NCBI GenBank assembly: GCA_948470475.1
Contig: OX419338.1
Coordinates: forward strand, 32,753,382-32,817,381
Direction: 5' to 3'
Source of the DNA: Galaxea fascicularis
Taxonomy: Eukaryota > Cnidaria > Anthozoa > Scleractinia > Euphylliidae
Length of the DNA: 64,000 nt
The position numbers were made by a program, and so were the translations under genes. A model generated the notes under the pieces. The model worked only from the letters and a program-made list of their open reading frames with translations. It was not told where the DNA came from and did not search any database. Below, piece after piece: positions 1-12,104 of the stretch; positions within the stretch are counted from its first letter, which is position 1, and each line of letters opens with the position of its first letter.

Positions 1-628
1 AGGTAAAATACGAAACTACAACAATAGATTCAAAGAAAAACTTTTTCCAGATGCCACAGACAGGACAGTTGACAGATGAACGTCACAGAGTGTTACAGAT
101 TATGACGCCTTCACCGACCACAAGAAAAATTCTCTGCGTGAAACGATACTTACAGTAAAGGTCCGCTGCGTCCCCTCATGAGAATGCATGCAGTCGGAAG
201 CAGTTCTTCAGGCAAAGAAGTGTAGCTGCTTATAAAGTGGGTAACTTCTCTGTGACCACAAAGAACGAGAAGAAAAAAATTCCCCATGTCTAAAGACAGA
301 TAAACAGCAACAAATTTGAACTCAGCAAAAACAACAACAATAAGAATTTATTAGCAATGATCACTATTAACACAATATAGGTTGCCCCGCAAATAGATTG
401 TTTTCACATGACGCCACGGCGGCCATGTTGGTGTCCCAAATGAAACGTCTGGGAATTGCATTCTATTTTTTATGCAAATATAATCTTTTGTTTCGGTAAA
501 CCAATATGGCAGATAGTCGCGTGAGTGAAAACACTCTATAGCTAAGAAGCTAATCTAAGCGGAGCAAGGCAAAAGCATTAAGACACATCTGACAAAAAAG
601 AAACGAACATTACAAGTACAGAGAAACA
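1..628. other. no gene seen
   Basis: AT-rich sequence with only short chance frames. No splice-bounded coding segment, RNA gene or clear repeat was recognised before the foldback element that begins at 629. Confidence 0.4.
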
Positions 629-779
629 CTAAAGCGAATGATACACGGTTCAACATTTGTTGAGCAACAAATGTTGCGGCAACTTGTTGAACGGAATAGA
701 GCCAAGCTCTATTTTCGTTCAACAACGTTCAACAACTTTCAACATGTTGAAATGTTGAACCGTGTATCATTCACTTTAG
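629..779. mobile_element. foldback MITE with ~30-bp inverted ends
   Basis: The left end (629-658) and right end (750-779) are near-perfect inverted complements containing the core ATGATACACGGTTCAACATT. The interior is built from repeats of TTGTTGAAC and TTCAACA. No coding capacity. It is a small non-autonomous foldback element, about 151 bp. Confidence 0.75.
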
Positions 780-870
780 GCTCAAGACAAATGCGGAGGG
801 ACATTTGAATCAGTGTCAGTACCTTGGCAACTGCGCAGCTTATTAAGTTAGTGTCAATGTTGGTTTAAGG

Positions 871-985
871 GAGGGGTAGGTTAGTCTCCTGCGCAGCCGT
901 TCTTTGTGTCATCACAGGGAGGAAGGTTGCTTGACGACACAAAGAACGGCTGCGTGAGGGACTACACACCCTAGGGGTAGGTGAG
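871..985. repeat. short foldback repeat
   Basis: GCGCAGCCGTTCTTTGTGTC at 891-910 is the inverted complement of the segment at 935-954. Outer flanks (GGGGTAGG and CCTAGGGGTAGG) suggest the repeat unit is longer than the stem. Non-coding. Confidence 0.5.
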
Positions 986-1369
986 CAGTTACCCGAAGAT
1001 ATTGACATTGATGCGGACATTTTTGCTAAAACAAAATGATCTTGAGGCTTATTTTCTGCATACGTTAGGGTCAAAACATCTGGCCAACGAAATTTTTCAC
1101 TCCAAGAGCACAAGATCATATTAAAAGGGTTATAAAAGGGAGCAGCCATTCCCATTTCCAAAAGCTAAAAGGTACATCCAGAAAGTGGCAAATTTGAATA
1201 AATTTCGCCAACAACTTGGCAATTTTAGTGAATGTGGCAATTGAAAAAATTGCAAATTCTTGTTAAATCGCCAAAGTTATCCGAATTCCAACGCTAACAG
1301 CCGCACCGACCAACCGACCGAAGATCAACCAACGATGAATTTTATCAGAAGAAACCTTCAATCCTACCA

Positions 1370-2110
1370 GGTATTTAAGAGAAATGGTTAGTCTGATTCT
1401 ACAAGAAAACTCGTTCCAATTCAATGGAAAAGATCACCTTCAAACTCATGGAACAGCCATATGGGTACGAAAATGGCCGTAGCTTTTGCTAACATATTTA
1501 TGGCCAAAATAGAAAAAGAAATACTCGGACAAAGAAACACAAAACCCATCTTTTGGAAAAGATTCATCGACGACGTCATATCCATGTGGAACACAAGTAG
1601 GGACAAAGTAGAAGATTTCCTTCTAAAAGCAAACAGTTTTCACCCAACGATCAAGTCCACGGCTGAAATCTCAGAAACATTCTTGGACATGAAAGTGTAC
1701 AAAGATGACATATTCAATAAGGAATCTATTCTTGACGTGCGAACGCGTGCATTTCAAACCTACAGAGACCTTTCAATACACGACTGAATTTCTATTCTTG
1801 TCACCCACTAGGCGTCTCGAAAGGCTTATATCAAAGGAGAAGCCTTAAGGATTCTTAGAACAAATACCTGTCAATGAACTTTTGAGAAAAACATAAGAAA
1901 ATTTAAAACACGCCTGCAGAACAGAGATTATCCAGCTAGAATTGTGGAAAAACACCTTTCAGGGATTGAATTCTCTGATAGACAGAAAAACAAAACCGCA
2001 CAAAAGAAAATACTGCCCTTGGTAACGCAATACCACCCGGCGTTGCCTAACCTAGAGGCTTGGATAGCACTTGCTATTCACCTCGGCCGAGCAACTCAGG
2101 CGAAAATCGC
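1370..2110 (+). pseudogene. Penelope-like retroelement reverse transcriptase relic
   Basis: Conceptual translation across frames gives the C-terminal half of a Penelope-like element RT. First comes a YLREM...ENSFQFNGK...LQTHGTA segment (about 1370-1460). After a frame change follow MGTKMAVAFANIFMAKIE (1461 on) and the catalytic FIDDV box, written KRFIDDVISMWN. Further on are HPTIK, FLDMKVYK and KGEALRILRTNT. The tail FKTRLQNRDYPARIVEKHLS with KKILPLVTQYHPALPNL ends near 2080. The RT reading frame is broken at about 1455, 1785 and 1870 by frameshifts and stops, so it is inactive. No GIY-YIG endonuclease is seen downstream. The family call rests on the conserved motif order, which I recognise by eye. 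Confidence 0.8.
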
Positions 2111-2290
2111 ATTTTTGACGAGAATAAACGAGTTTAAAGTCATCATTTTAGAGCTCTTTTATCTCAGTTAGAGGCGGGGTAAACAACCGCCACTGACACA
2201 CCTCGATGAATTAATTACTACTAACTACTACTGGCGTAGAAACGGAATCAGAATTAAAAATTCACAAAACCAGCAGCTAAACAAACCATT

Positions 2291-2296
2291 TTTATT
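2291..2296 (-). terminator. polyadenylation signal AATAAA for ILP1
   Basis: The minus strand reads AATAAA about 113 nt past the ILP1 stop codon. It is the first canonical signal after the A-chain exon. Confidence 0.55.
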
Positions 2297-2408
2297 ATGT
2301 TTTCTTAGTTATTCAAACAAAAGATCACAACCTGGCCTTCTCTTGCAATCGCCAATTATGTTCTTTCACTATTTGAACTGCAGCGATTGTGACAGCGTAA
2401 TTTGTGAT

Positions 2409-2578
2409 CTAACAGTATTCGGCTATTTCTTCCATGACGCACTTTTCGTAGCAGCATTCTTCGACGATATTATAATTTCCTGAGCGCAGTCCGCGCACAA
2501 ATTCTGAGCGGCGAGACTTTATGAGAAAATTTGAAGCCTCATTCTTGTCAAGGCTGATCCGGCGAGGACGTGGTATTC
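2409..2578 (-). CDS. ILP: ILP1 exon: C-peptide end and A chain
   Basis: Acceptor TTTTTGCAG at 2579. The exon opens in phase 1 (G|GA) and runs in frame to the TAG at 2411-2409. It holds the processing sites RPRR and KSRR and the A chain with four cysteines. The acidic IVEECC start of the A chain resembles the GIVEQCC of vertebrate insulin. Confidence 0.9.
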
Positions 2579-4407
2579 CTGCAAAAATGCAAAACCAGCT
2601 AATTAGTTTACGGCAAACTTGAGAGAGCAGGAGGAAGAGGTGTGGGCATGACTATGTTTGCTGACATTCATTAACATGTTTTAAACAACTAAAGCCCGAG
2701 TCACGTTTGAGCAACAGTGTAAATATTTGTCCGATAAGCTGCTCAACAAAAGGGGCACTTACGCGGGGGAGGGATGGTCATTTTGTCCACGTGAAAAACA
2801 CTGCGCTGCGGGAGTGCGGTGCGATAGATATGGAAAATGGGACAACGGTTTCCTAATTTGCCATTGCCCTGAAAATGACATTACAGTAAATACAGTTCCG
2901 TTCTTCATTATTTACAGTTTATGAACATTTTCATTCTCCCCCGCGTGAGGGCCTCTTCTGTTGAGCAGCCGCGGTCACTAAGCTAGGGATTAACGGTCAC
3001 AGATCATGGCGCGTAATAGCGGTCAAATTTGCAATTGAGCGGTTAAGCGAGCGATTCCCCGTTTGTGTTGGTCGAATTTTCGGGCAAGTTGGCAAAGAAA
3101 GAGAGGAAATTTATCTAAGCGACCGTTGCGTGTGATTTGAAGCGGATATTCCGCTTTCTTGGAAATTTATTTGCCTTCGAACGCCGACTGGTTGGAAACA
3201 ATAGACGTCCCAGAAAGTGACAAGAAACAGTAGAATGAAGGTAGAAAGGCTTTATTTGGCTAGAATATAAATATTTCCACCACTACGTATACTCGGTTCG
3301 TTGGAACTCTAGGTTTTAGCGGTGTGTTTTTTATAAGGACCTTCAGATGCCACACACCACGCCTGGGATGCCTGTGCTTTAATTATATTGTAGAAACCTT
3401 CGCTTTTTCACATCGCTGTTGTATTTTTATGTTTTTTTTTTAACCAAGATGGCTTTCAACTGGAATTGTGATGTTATTATCGGGATATTTGACGTTTCCG
3501 TTCATATCTGTGGAGTTATATTGAACCAGTATATAATTAAACAACACATTACAACATTTTGTACGAAAGTCTGGTCATCATGAGTCATGAGGTGCACTGG
3601 CTATTCGGCTATTTACAATTAGGCCAGAAAACTGAGCTTTGTCATCAATGTGTTTTAATGTTGATGAAGCAATAATCCTGCTCATTTTGCGGATTATCAT
3701 TTGGTTTAGCAAACTCAGTCTACGACCTCGTGGGCTATGTGAGTATCAGGCGCTTTCCGAGCGTTTTTGTAAACTAATTGTTGAATGTTTGGAAGAACTT
3801 TGAACCATGCGAATTTACTAAATCGTGATATTTACCACCCTCTTCAAGGAGGTCCTGCATCCGGATTGAATTCGAATTTGGAAATGTTGGTTTTTGGGGA
3901 AAGGGGAAAACCGCAGTACCCAGACCTCTGCCCGCTCTCTGCTCCCCTACTGTCTATTCTCAGAGCGGTCTAAAGAGAGAGGTAAAATACGTCCCTACAC
4001 ACTCGGAACGTAAATAGTTTCGTCTTCTGTTTGAGAATAGCAAGGCAAATGTCTGCATATGAAATAACTGCGCATGAGGGAGGTGGGGGATCAATATTGT
4101 TCATATGTATTTTTTTCTAACCATACCTGAAGCCGATCTTTTCCTTCCACTTTGTATACTGCACAAAGAATTGAAATAACTTAGTATTCGATCGCCACAA
4201 ATATGAACACAGCCTGCTCCCACTGAAGGGGGTGAATTTTGTTCTGCATTTTTGCATCCAGTATACACCACGGCGGCTATGGTGGGTGGGGTGGCTGTAG
4301 TTGATTGTGTGGTAGTTTGTCCCTTAAGGAGAAAGGGAAAGACCAGTATCATCCCAATGATGAGAACAACCACTGTTTTAAGTTGATCCATGAGCACGTT
4401 TGTACAC
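2409..4407 (-). CDS. ILP: insulin-like peptide 1 precursor (complete, two exons)
   Basis: Secreted hormone precursor of the insulin superfamily. The CDS joins 4391-4127 to 2578-2409 and encodes 144 residues. The order is a hydrophobic signal peptide (about 1-27, MDQLKTVVVLIIGMILVFPF), a Thr-rich segment, and a B chain with the diagnostic Cys-Gly...Cys spacing (HICGDRILSYFNSLC, C-x11-C). A GRKR cleavage site follows, then a C-peptide with further basic sites (RPRR, KSRR), and an A chain ending in IVEECCYEKCVMEEIAEYC. This gives CC-x3-C-x8-C with the final Cys as the last residue, exactly the insulin pattern. Two extra cysteines lie upstream of the B-chain core. The intron is phase 1 within the C-peptide, as in vertebrate insulin. 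An AG acceptor at 4409-4408, 16 nt before the ATG, implies an intron in the 5' UTR. The receptor is presumably an insulin-receptor-type kinase not in this window. Confidence 0.9.
3862..3950 (-). repeat. SINE fragment, third copy class
   Basis: Matches the 3' half of the tRNA-headed SINE seen complete at 14.45 and 22.35 kb, in the reverse orientation: GGTTTTTGGGGAAAGGGG, AAACCGCAGTACCC, then a diverged remainder. It lies inside the ILP1 intron and lacks the tRNA-like head. Confidence 0.5.
4127..4407 (-). CDS. ILP: ILP1 exon: 5' UTR end, signal peptide and B chain
   Basis: The exon runs from the acceptor TCTTACAG to the donor CAG|GTATGG. The ATG is at 4391-4389; the first 16 nt are untranslated. 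An in-frame upstream ATG exists only in the presumed intron. The exon ends in phase 1 after GRKRSAS. Confidence 0.85.
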
Positions 4408-5339
4408 CTGTAAGACAACATAATGGTGAAAGTATGCACACAAAAGCCAGCAAGTTAGGAATATGAAAGAGAGTTTTGGAGAAGGGATCGATGTATTTAG
4501 TTGAAGGGGTGTTCTCAAACAAGAGAGAATGAAGAGACCAGGGCTCATCCTTTTCACAGAAGCAAGATGATGCATGGGATGCATTTTGCAAAAATGTTTT
4601 GTCAGTTGTCGATGAACTGCAACATCTCAGGTGCATTAAGGGCTGGGTCATTTTATAGAAATCCGAAAAATACTGGGGGGTGGTCTATCTCATAAAGTAT
4701 AACGCCAATTTTCATAAACTTTAGCCAGGTGGTTAAACGTGTTACGAAGACCTACTCTGACCGACATATGTCACCATATTGATCACGTGACTGAGTAAGG
4801 AGTCCAATTTCCATCTTTTGCTTTAAGACGATGTATGACAACTTAAAACGAATTTAGTATAAAAATAACGTTGAATAGTGAGTAAGGTCTACCTGAAACT
4901 AATTGGAAAGCATGTAAAGGTCACGTGGTAATTAAAACGTCACGACTTTTTTTGTCACAAATCCGAAAACGTACATGCAAGGAATCAAGACCACCATTCC
5001 AATTACATTTGGAAAGTACATCCATATAAGGTAAAGAAAACGCCATTTAAATGGTCAATAAATGTTGTTTGTCCAAGTGTGCAGAGGCCTTAAAGAGACA
5101 AACCGGAAGTAAAACATTTATTGGTTACATAATGCGTTGCCGTGGTAACAGCTTATTTAAGTTCAGAGATTCACCCTTGATAATAATCTCCGGGTACAAT
5201 GAATTAGGCCCAATGAAGTACGAAAAATCCTTCTAGTAAATAGACGCAACACTGACAAGCAAAACATGCCTGAAAGTCGCTTGCCGTTTATAGACAGGCC
5301 AATCAACCTGATTTGGAGTGAATTTTCGGCAACTTGGAT

Positions 5340-5455
5340 TCCGGATTCCAATCCTTGGTGGGATTCCGGATTCCCAGAGCTGGATTCCAGATTCCAAAGC
5401 CCAGGATCCCGGATTCCAGAAGCAAAAATGTCCTGGATTCCGGAATTCGGATGGG
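5340..5455. repeat. degenerate GGATTCC tandem repeat
   Basis: A run of imperfect units built on GGATTCCGGATTCC (TTGGATTCCGGATTCCAATC and similar). It is simple and low-complexity, with no coding meaning. Confidence 0.65.
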
Positions 5456-5461
5456 TGATCT

Positions 5462-5503
5462 CAATGTTGAAGGCTTGGCTTGCTAAGCTACAAGCTTCAA
5501 GTT
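5462..5503. repeat. repeat segment, empty-site paralogue of the 5.7 kb MITE target
   Basis: CAATGTTGAAGGCTTGGCTT and the following GCTAAGCTACAAGCTTCAAG align with the sequence flanking the MITE at 5737-5947 once the insert is removed. The same short segment therefore exists without the insertion, 250 bp away. Confidence 0.6.
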
Positions 5504-5730
5504 GACAGTTTATACCAACGCACCCCCGCTTTGTTTTTGCACATTTTTATATCAGTCATTTGGACACTTTGTTTATCCACTTTATTAAGTTAAAACCCGT
5601 TTTTTTTTTTGTTTTCGTTTTTTTACTGAATCCAACTCGTGCAACCTCGGAGTTTATGACGGAACCTGGCTTTGAAGTGTGTTACACGACGATAGGGAAA
5701 TATTTCAGAAATGTTCTCAATGTTGAAGGC

Positions 5731-5953
5731 TTAGGAGAGGGTCCCCTATACCACTTTGGAAAATGCATTCACGTAAAAATATTGAGACTGTTCACGCGTC
5801 ACGGATAATTCCCAAAATTCGTTCACGTTCACGAAAAATCAAATATCGGCAATCACGAATCACGAATGGACAAATAAACGTAAATCACGTTTCACGAGAA
5901 AAAAATAGTCCCAATCACGTTTCACGAAAAAAGTATAGGGGACCCTCTTAGGA
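5731..5953. mobile_element. MITE with perfect 14-bp TIRs and 6-bp target duplication
   Basis: GAGGGTCCCCTATA at 5737-5750 is perfectly inverted at 5934-5947 (TATAGGGGACCCTC). Both ends are flanked by TTAGGA (5731-5736 and 5948-5953), a target-site duplication. The interior is rich in CACG and TTCACGA words and has no ORF of interest. Non-autonomous; superfamily not assigned. Confidence 0.85.
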
Positions 5954-8900
5954 AGCTAAACTACAAGCTTCAGGTCACCGATTCGCGCTTTTTTCATTGT
6001 CATTTTAGTTAACTTCAGATAGCATTTAACATATGTTAGATATATAGAATCATTACAATGTACACAGTTCATTTACATGTTAGGGGTAAGAGCCAAAACA
6101 AGAAAAAAAATAACGTTTGCACTATGGATAGTTTACATTAATTTATGCAGATAATGTTACATTGGAAAAAAGAGCTAAAATAACGCCCATTGTAACCGAG
6201 CAAATTAAATATTAATCATTATCGAATTTGGTATTGAAAAAAGAAATTGTAAAAGGGTACAGTTAAGTCAGTTCATAAAGGTTTTTGGCCAAAGGAATTA
6301 CTCAGCTTCTCGGACAAAACACTGATGAAAACACGTCTAATGCCAGTCTAAAAAGGACGTGACGTCAAAGAAAGATGAGAACACTATGAGTTCCGTGATA
6401 ATTAGGTCACATCGAAATTGTATACTCTTTGGCATTCTAAACAAAATTCAAAATTAGCTTTGAAAAGAGTTACCATGACTACAGATTCACCCTCAAGGTT
6501 AGTGTGAGGCATTTAATATAGATATGGACAAAAAAAAAATGTTAATCAATGAGTCCCGGCGAGAGTTGGACTCTTGACCTTGGACTGTTGGATGCACCGT
6601 ACCGCAATTTTAGGGAAGCTGGGGACGAGTCAATTAACTCTCCATTACTTGGTTTTGTTTGTAAGTTTTTTCTCGTATTCATTACTGTTTTGAAGTCGTA
6701 AATTATAAAATTTTTAAGTCTTTTTCATTGTATTTATTTATATGTACATTTTTTCGCAACTAGGTCATTTTGATTGCCCTCAGAAGGTGTTGTTTGTTAC
6801 CACAACAAACAAAATACAACCGCAATTGTTTTGGCGAATCAGAGAGAAAACGTCTGTTGCTATTTGCGAGTTAAAACCATTCATACTTAATGGAATATTT
6901 CACTGCCTTCAAGCTACTATCAGTCCATTAGAATGATATTGATGTGGTTGAAGAATCACACCATGAGGTTACTTAGGGACGTTGTTAGAAATCGTTGCTT
7001 TCAAAACAAGTCAGATGTAATCATAAACATGCTATTTGCCCTCAAATCCCACGTTGAGGGCTTTTTATTCTCCGTTTATGCTCAGGGTCTTTCTCAAAGG
7101 TGCCTGCGTGGCAGACAAATTAATCTCTAATGTCAAACGCGCTTCAACTAAGAGGGTGTTGCTATAACACCAACTTGTTTTAGACCGCTCATAACACTTT
7201 GGTAGCACGTATTACGAAGTATGTGGCATTAGTCTTTGATAAGCCATAAAGATAGACGTAGTTTGGTAATTAAAATGCCGCATACATGCAATCTTTGGTC
7301 TTACCGGCGCCTACTTATTTGCTTTGTGTGGCTAGTATCTTAAATAAGATAAAATCGAACCTCGAGTTCATTGTTGGTTTTATCTTTTATTAAATGTCTT
7401 CTATGGAATTTTGGCGCAAACTAAGGTGCACAGTTTCCGTACGTTAAAACGTAGCAACGATAATTCTCTTTGACAATAATAAGATATGCAATGTCGCGAA
7501 GGCAGTTTATCTGTAAAGTAAGCATCAGAAACTAAACCAGCCTGTGATAAGAAAAAGGCAAAAACAGAAAAGAAAATTGGAAAAAAAGTAGAGCAGCCTA
7601 GACGTTGTATATATGACACCATACAAAATAAAGTTTAATAATAAAGAATCTCTGAGACTAAACTGAATCACCCTATTTGTCATTAAGTGGAATCACATTT
7701 CTTTAGAATGCGACCAAAAATGAATCTAGGCTTTAAGCCCAATTTTAGTTAGACATAAAAATGAGGTGATGCCACAGAAATAATCACTTACCAGGTGCCG
7801 TAAAAGCTCTTCGATATTCTCCCGTTGGATTTATACAGTTTTTTTTAATCTCTGCAGCGACTTCTTTACTTTATTTTCGGATGTGTGTATGACGACGTTT
7901 CCTCGCTCACGCATCTGCTTTGGCCTCGCGTTTGCCTAACCACACAAATTAACCACAAAGGCCGATGTTTACTTGCCACTCTCAGTTTCATGTGGTTTAC
8001 GCAAGCTGTGAGAGATAGCATCTACTGCCTGTGCCCGAGTCGGGGAGCTCTTTTTCTCTCTTTATTTAAAACGCATGCTTTTTTCGGTCGCTATCAGCAA
8101 CCCGATGCCCCAGTGGGAGACGGGGTTTTAAACTGCGCCTGTTCCCAAGCCGCGTGGGAGAATGACGTTGCAAAATGTCTCCTCAAGTTGGTTTACAACC
8201 TATAACCTAGGAAAATATCTACCTCTCATCGGCTGGTTAAGACACGTTTGATCTTTAAGTGAAACGGTGCACAATTTTAAGTCCTGAGGGACGTTTGTGA
8301 CGATAGGGAAGATAGGTCGATAGTGAACTGAAGCGAATAGCATTTTGATACACTTGGAGGAAGTTTAAAATAAAATTATCAAGATCAATTTAGTCGATGG
8401 ACGATTTAAGTGAAAGGAAGCTTCCGAGAGAAAGTAGAGTCTATAAAGGCGCTATTTATAGAAATTCCTTAAAATAGACTTTTAACTATTAAAGCTTTTT
8501 TCCTTTTATGCCTCCGGAACCAAATGCTTTTACCCCGTGAAATAACAACGGATAGCGGCCATAAAGAAAAGATACAGAACAGAAGTTGATCTCGTCATTT
8601 AGAAAGTCTCTGTGATATTGGATTTTCCCCCTTATTTATTTTTTTCATTTAAAAATCACTTGTCATGTTGAACTGTTTTTATTCTTATACCATTTTTTTC
8701 ATACAAGCGCCGCCCCATGCTTAAACAAGAAAATGAAAACATTAGTTTTATGACCATGCAGAGAAAATGCAGAAAAAATCTAGTTCCTTTTGGACGCTTG
8801 GAAACGCAAATGATTGGGACTCAAGTTACTCATCTCGTTACCGCATTAAAAGACAAACTTCCATCGCGCGTTTCGTTCTGGTACCGATGGAAGTCTTATA

Positions 8901-11900
8901 ACGCACTTAAAATGGAACGTGATGCTGAGATTATTGAGCTCTTCAGCTTTAAAACAATTTTTCTTTATCCATTGCTTTTTAGAACTATGATTTTTTTTTT
9001 CGGTAAATGACACGCATACTCGATCGATAAACGAAAGAATAAAGAAGAGTAGGAAATGTTTTTGTCGAATGTGCTTGTGTCATTCAGTCATTTTTCATAG
9101 CGAAGCTTCAAATTCACCATCACAGTTGTTACCCACAGTTTTTGCTCTGGCAGAAAAAAAAATTCATTGAATTTCAATTTTTTCTATTGGTAACAAACAA
9201 AAAAAACAAGAAAAAGAAAAAAAATACACACACACAGAATGCGACGAACGTGATTTGTGACTTATTACTTTCAGCCTTCCTACCTGCAAGTCATTATGAA
9301 CAAGCACTGGGGAGGATCCAGATGTCTGTTAATAAATTACCACAATTCAGCTAGCGTTTGTTTTTAGACTCAGAGAAAGCTGTGTAAGTTAAACTGACTG
9401 GACGTATAGCAACCCCACTGAGAAATTCAATAACTTAATCGGTTTTCAAGTATTGTCGGCAAAATGTCCTCATCCCAGTATAGGGGTGTTTTATCACAGC
9501 GGCGTTAAATTCAAGGAGAACATCATAGGCCGGAGAAACTTTTCAGTCGACTTTTAGAATATAAGATTAATGCACGAAACACGTTTGTGTATATTTTTCC
9601 ACTGAAAGAAAACGTTCTTAACATAGCTACAAAAACGCAGTGCCGTTTTCGCTATATACTCCTGCATGGAGCGAGTGCGGGAAACGGTATCAAAATTCAA
9701 AGGTTCTTATAATTTTTTTTGGTCAGTTATAAGGAATTTCAACCCTCTTTCAGATAAGAACCGAATGATGTATGTATAAAGAATCCTCCTTAAACAAACT
9801 TGTAGTTACTTACCAATGGCCAATAACTATTGGCCCTTCCGAGAAAAAGGGGTTCATTTTACAGAGTGTTCTCTTAACTGTTTCTAAACTCAGGGATTGC
9901 CCATGCGATGTCAATAATACCAACTCGAGGGAAGCAAAAGGTAAAGGTCTCTGGGAGATTCTGGTAACAAAGAACTCACCCTACTAGCGTGTTGTGAACG
10001 TGCGACGTCCTCCGTTCGATATCAGAGTACTCACGCACTGACAAATGGAATCTACTTGTTTTATACAGTCATGTTTTCCCACTTTCTTTGACCCATCATG
10101 TCATCCGTGCGTCCTTAATCACAAACGCGTGTAATGCAATAAAAAATGCGCTGTTTATACCGTCTATTGTCTAAAACTGTATACTGGTAGTTGTATTGGC
10201 CGACGAAGTCACACCGGGAGGTATCCTGTACTACATGGTACTTTATCTCTCTTCCCCGCAGGCGCTCCCGCTAACACTAACAAAATAATGAGCACGTAGA
10301 CAACCATGGGAAGAGGTAAAAGGCCGGAGACTCCGCCATTTTATGTATCCAAGATGGCGCCGGATTTCCGAGGAAGACTGAACCTAGGTATTTCATTTAC
10401 AAAAGGGCCGAACATACAGTCCGACAAGAAAAGTCATCCAAGTTCTCTCAGTTTCTGCTTCACCGTTTCAAAAAGCAAGGCAAAATGGTAAGAGTTGCAA
10501 AATCACGGCCCTGGCCAAATTTTTTCGCCGAGCGAAAAAAAAAACCCTCGAATCATGCACCGGAACACCGCGATGAAATGATCTTGTGAGATGCACGACA
10601 CTTTTCGAGGATTTTCATGGCAAGGAAACGGCGACTGGCATTGAATTCGACTGCAAACGGTTCAGAAACCCCTTTTAACTTAAGAGGGACACGAAACCTA
10701 AGGACTGACTGAATACAATGACAATTGGAAACATTTATTTTTATTTCTGCAGACACTCATGTAAACTTAAACCACGTACAGTTAAAAAAAAAGCCTCAAA
10801 CAGTAATGGATCTGCCTCAAATTGCATCTACTAACCTTCTGTACTTCAGTATTCAAACGATCATTAAAGGTTGTCTAAATCATTCCCTGGTTTAGCCACT
10901 GCTAGAGAACCGCAAAGCCTGCCACAGAACCGTACACTGGCACAGGTCTCTCTTCTCTTTCGCCATCCCATGGTCCACCTCGCGCTCTTTTTCCCCTCTC
11001 CCATGTCTCTTTATGACACAAAGAGACCTCTGCGGATTGGAGAGGTACCTAATTTTGTCATTTTGGTGACACGTTAATTTTGTTATTTTGGAAACAACTT
11101 GTTTTAGTGGCACTTTAAGTTAACAATTTTGTGCAAGTTTGGAACACATGTCACTTAATGTTTGCGATTTCACGACCTGAAACAGTTTCGCGAATTTATT
11201 AAATAATTTTAGAATTCTATGGAATAGCGCTTTTGCCGCCGTTGTGGTAAGATCAGCGTCATCAACTATTCGCTCCATTTAAATTACTATAGAAAATGAA
11301 ATTAATTAACAATTCGCTAAATTATATTGTCGCCAAACGTTTATGAGGTAGCAAATTGTAGAAGTTGTACAAAAAGACCAAAAACTTGGCAAAAATCGAT
11401 ATTTTAATGTAATCCAAGACGCCCTTTTTAGCCAAGGGGGTGGGATTTGTAAACACTGAAATTGATAAATGAGTTATGCCGGAACCACTCGCTCGTAAAT
11501 GGTTTTGATTCCTCTGTTGGCAGGTGTTACTAAAATTAAAGGAGAAGCGTTTTAAGTCAAACAGCCTGCTTCACAACAAACCGTTCCTATCTGTTTTTCC
11601 CACGGCAGACAAGATTATCAAAACAGCAAGTTTCTCGACTTTGTTGTTTATCTTTCGCAAGTCTTTTGTAGTATCTTGATGACTTTTTTTTTTTTCATTT
11701 TTTCGGCTTTATGATCGTAAGTTATCTTGTGGAGTTTCATGATTGGAATTTGAAGTTGTAACACATACGAAATATATGCCAAGCGTTATTCACTGGTCAG
11801 CGGTTGTACGAAATGTTTAACAGGAGGTGTAGGAGCGAAGGAGCTGGAGACCCAAATTTGTTTTCTTTGGATAACTTAAATATCTGAATATCAATGATCT

Positions 11901-12104
11901 TCAAACATGATTTCAAAATTGTGATTATCTTTTTGTATAATTGGTGATCTTGTTTTACCAGGTTTTTTTTATTATTTGATTGCATTATTATTGCTCTTGA
12001 GAATTATTAATTAGTCTTTGTGGTTTGAAGAACTGAATCATGAATCCAAGATGGAAGCCGTTCGATGATATAGTTTCGGTCAAAGCCAGCCAAGAGTTCC
12101 CGTC
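5954..12104. other. intergenic, no gene recognised
   Basis: About 6 kb between ILP1 and the 12.1 kb foldback. The ORFs at 7885-8205 and 8717-9010 are the longest, but neither shows a recognisable motif or convincing splice borders. Homopolymer A or T runs are frequent. I see no tRNA, rRNA or transposase. Confidence 0.4.
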
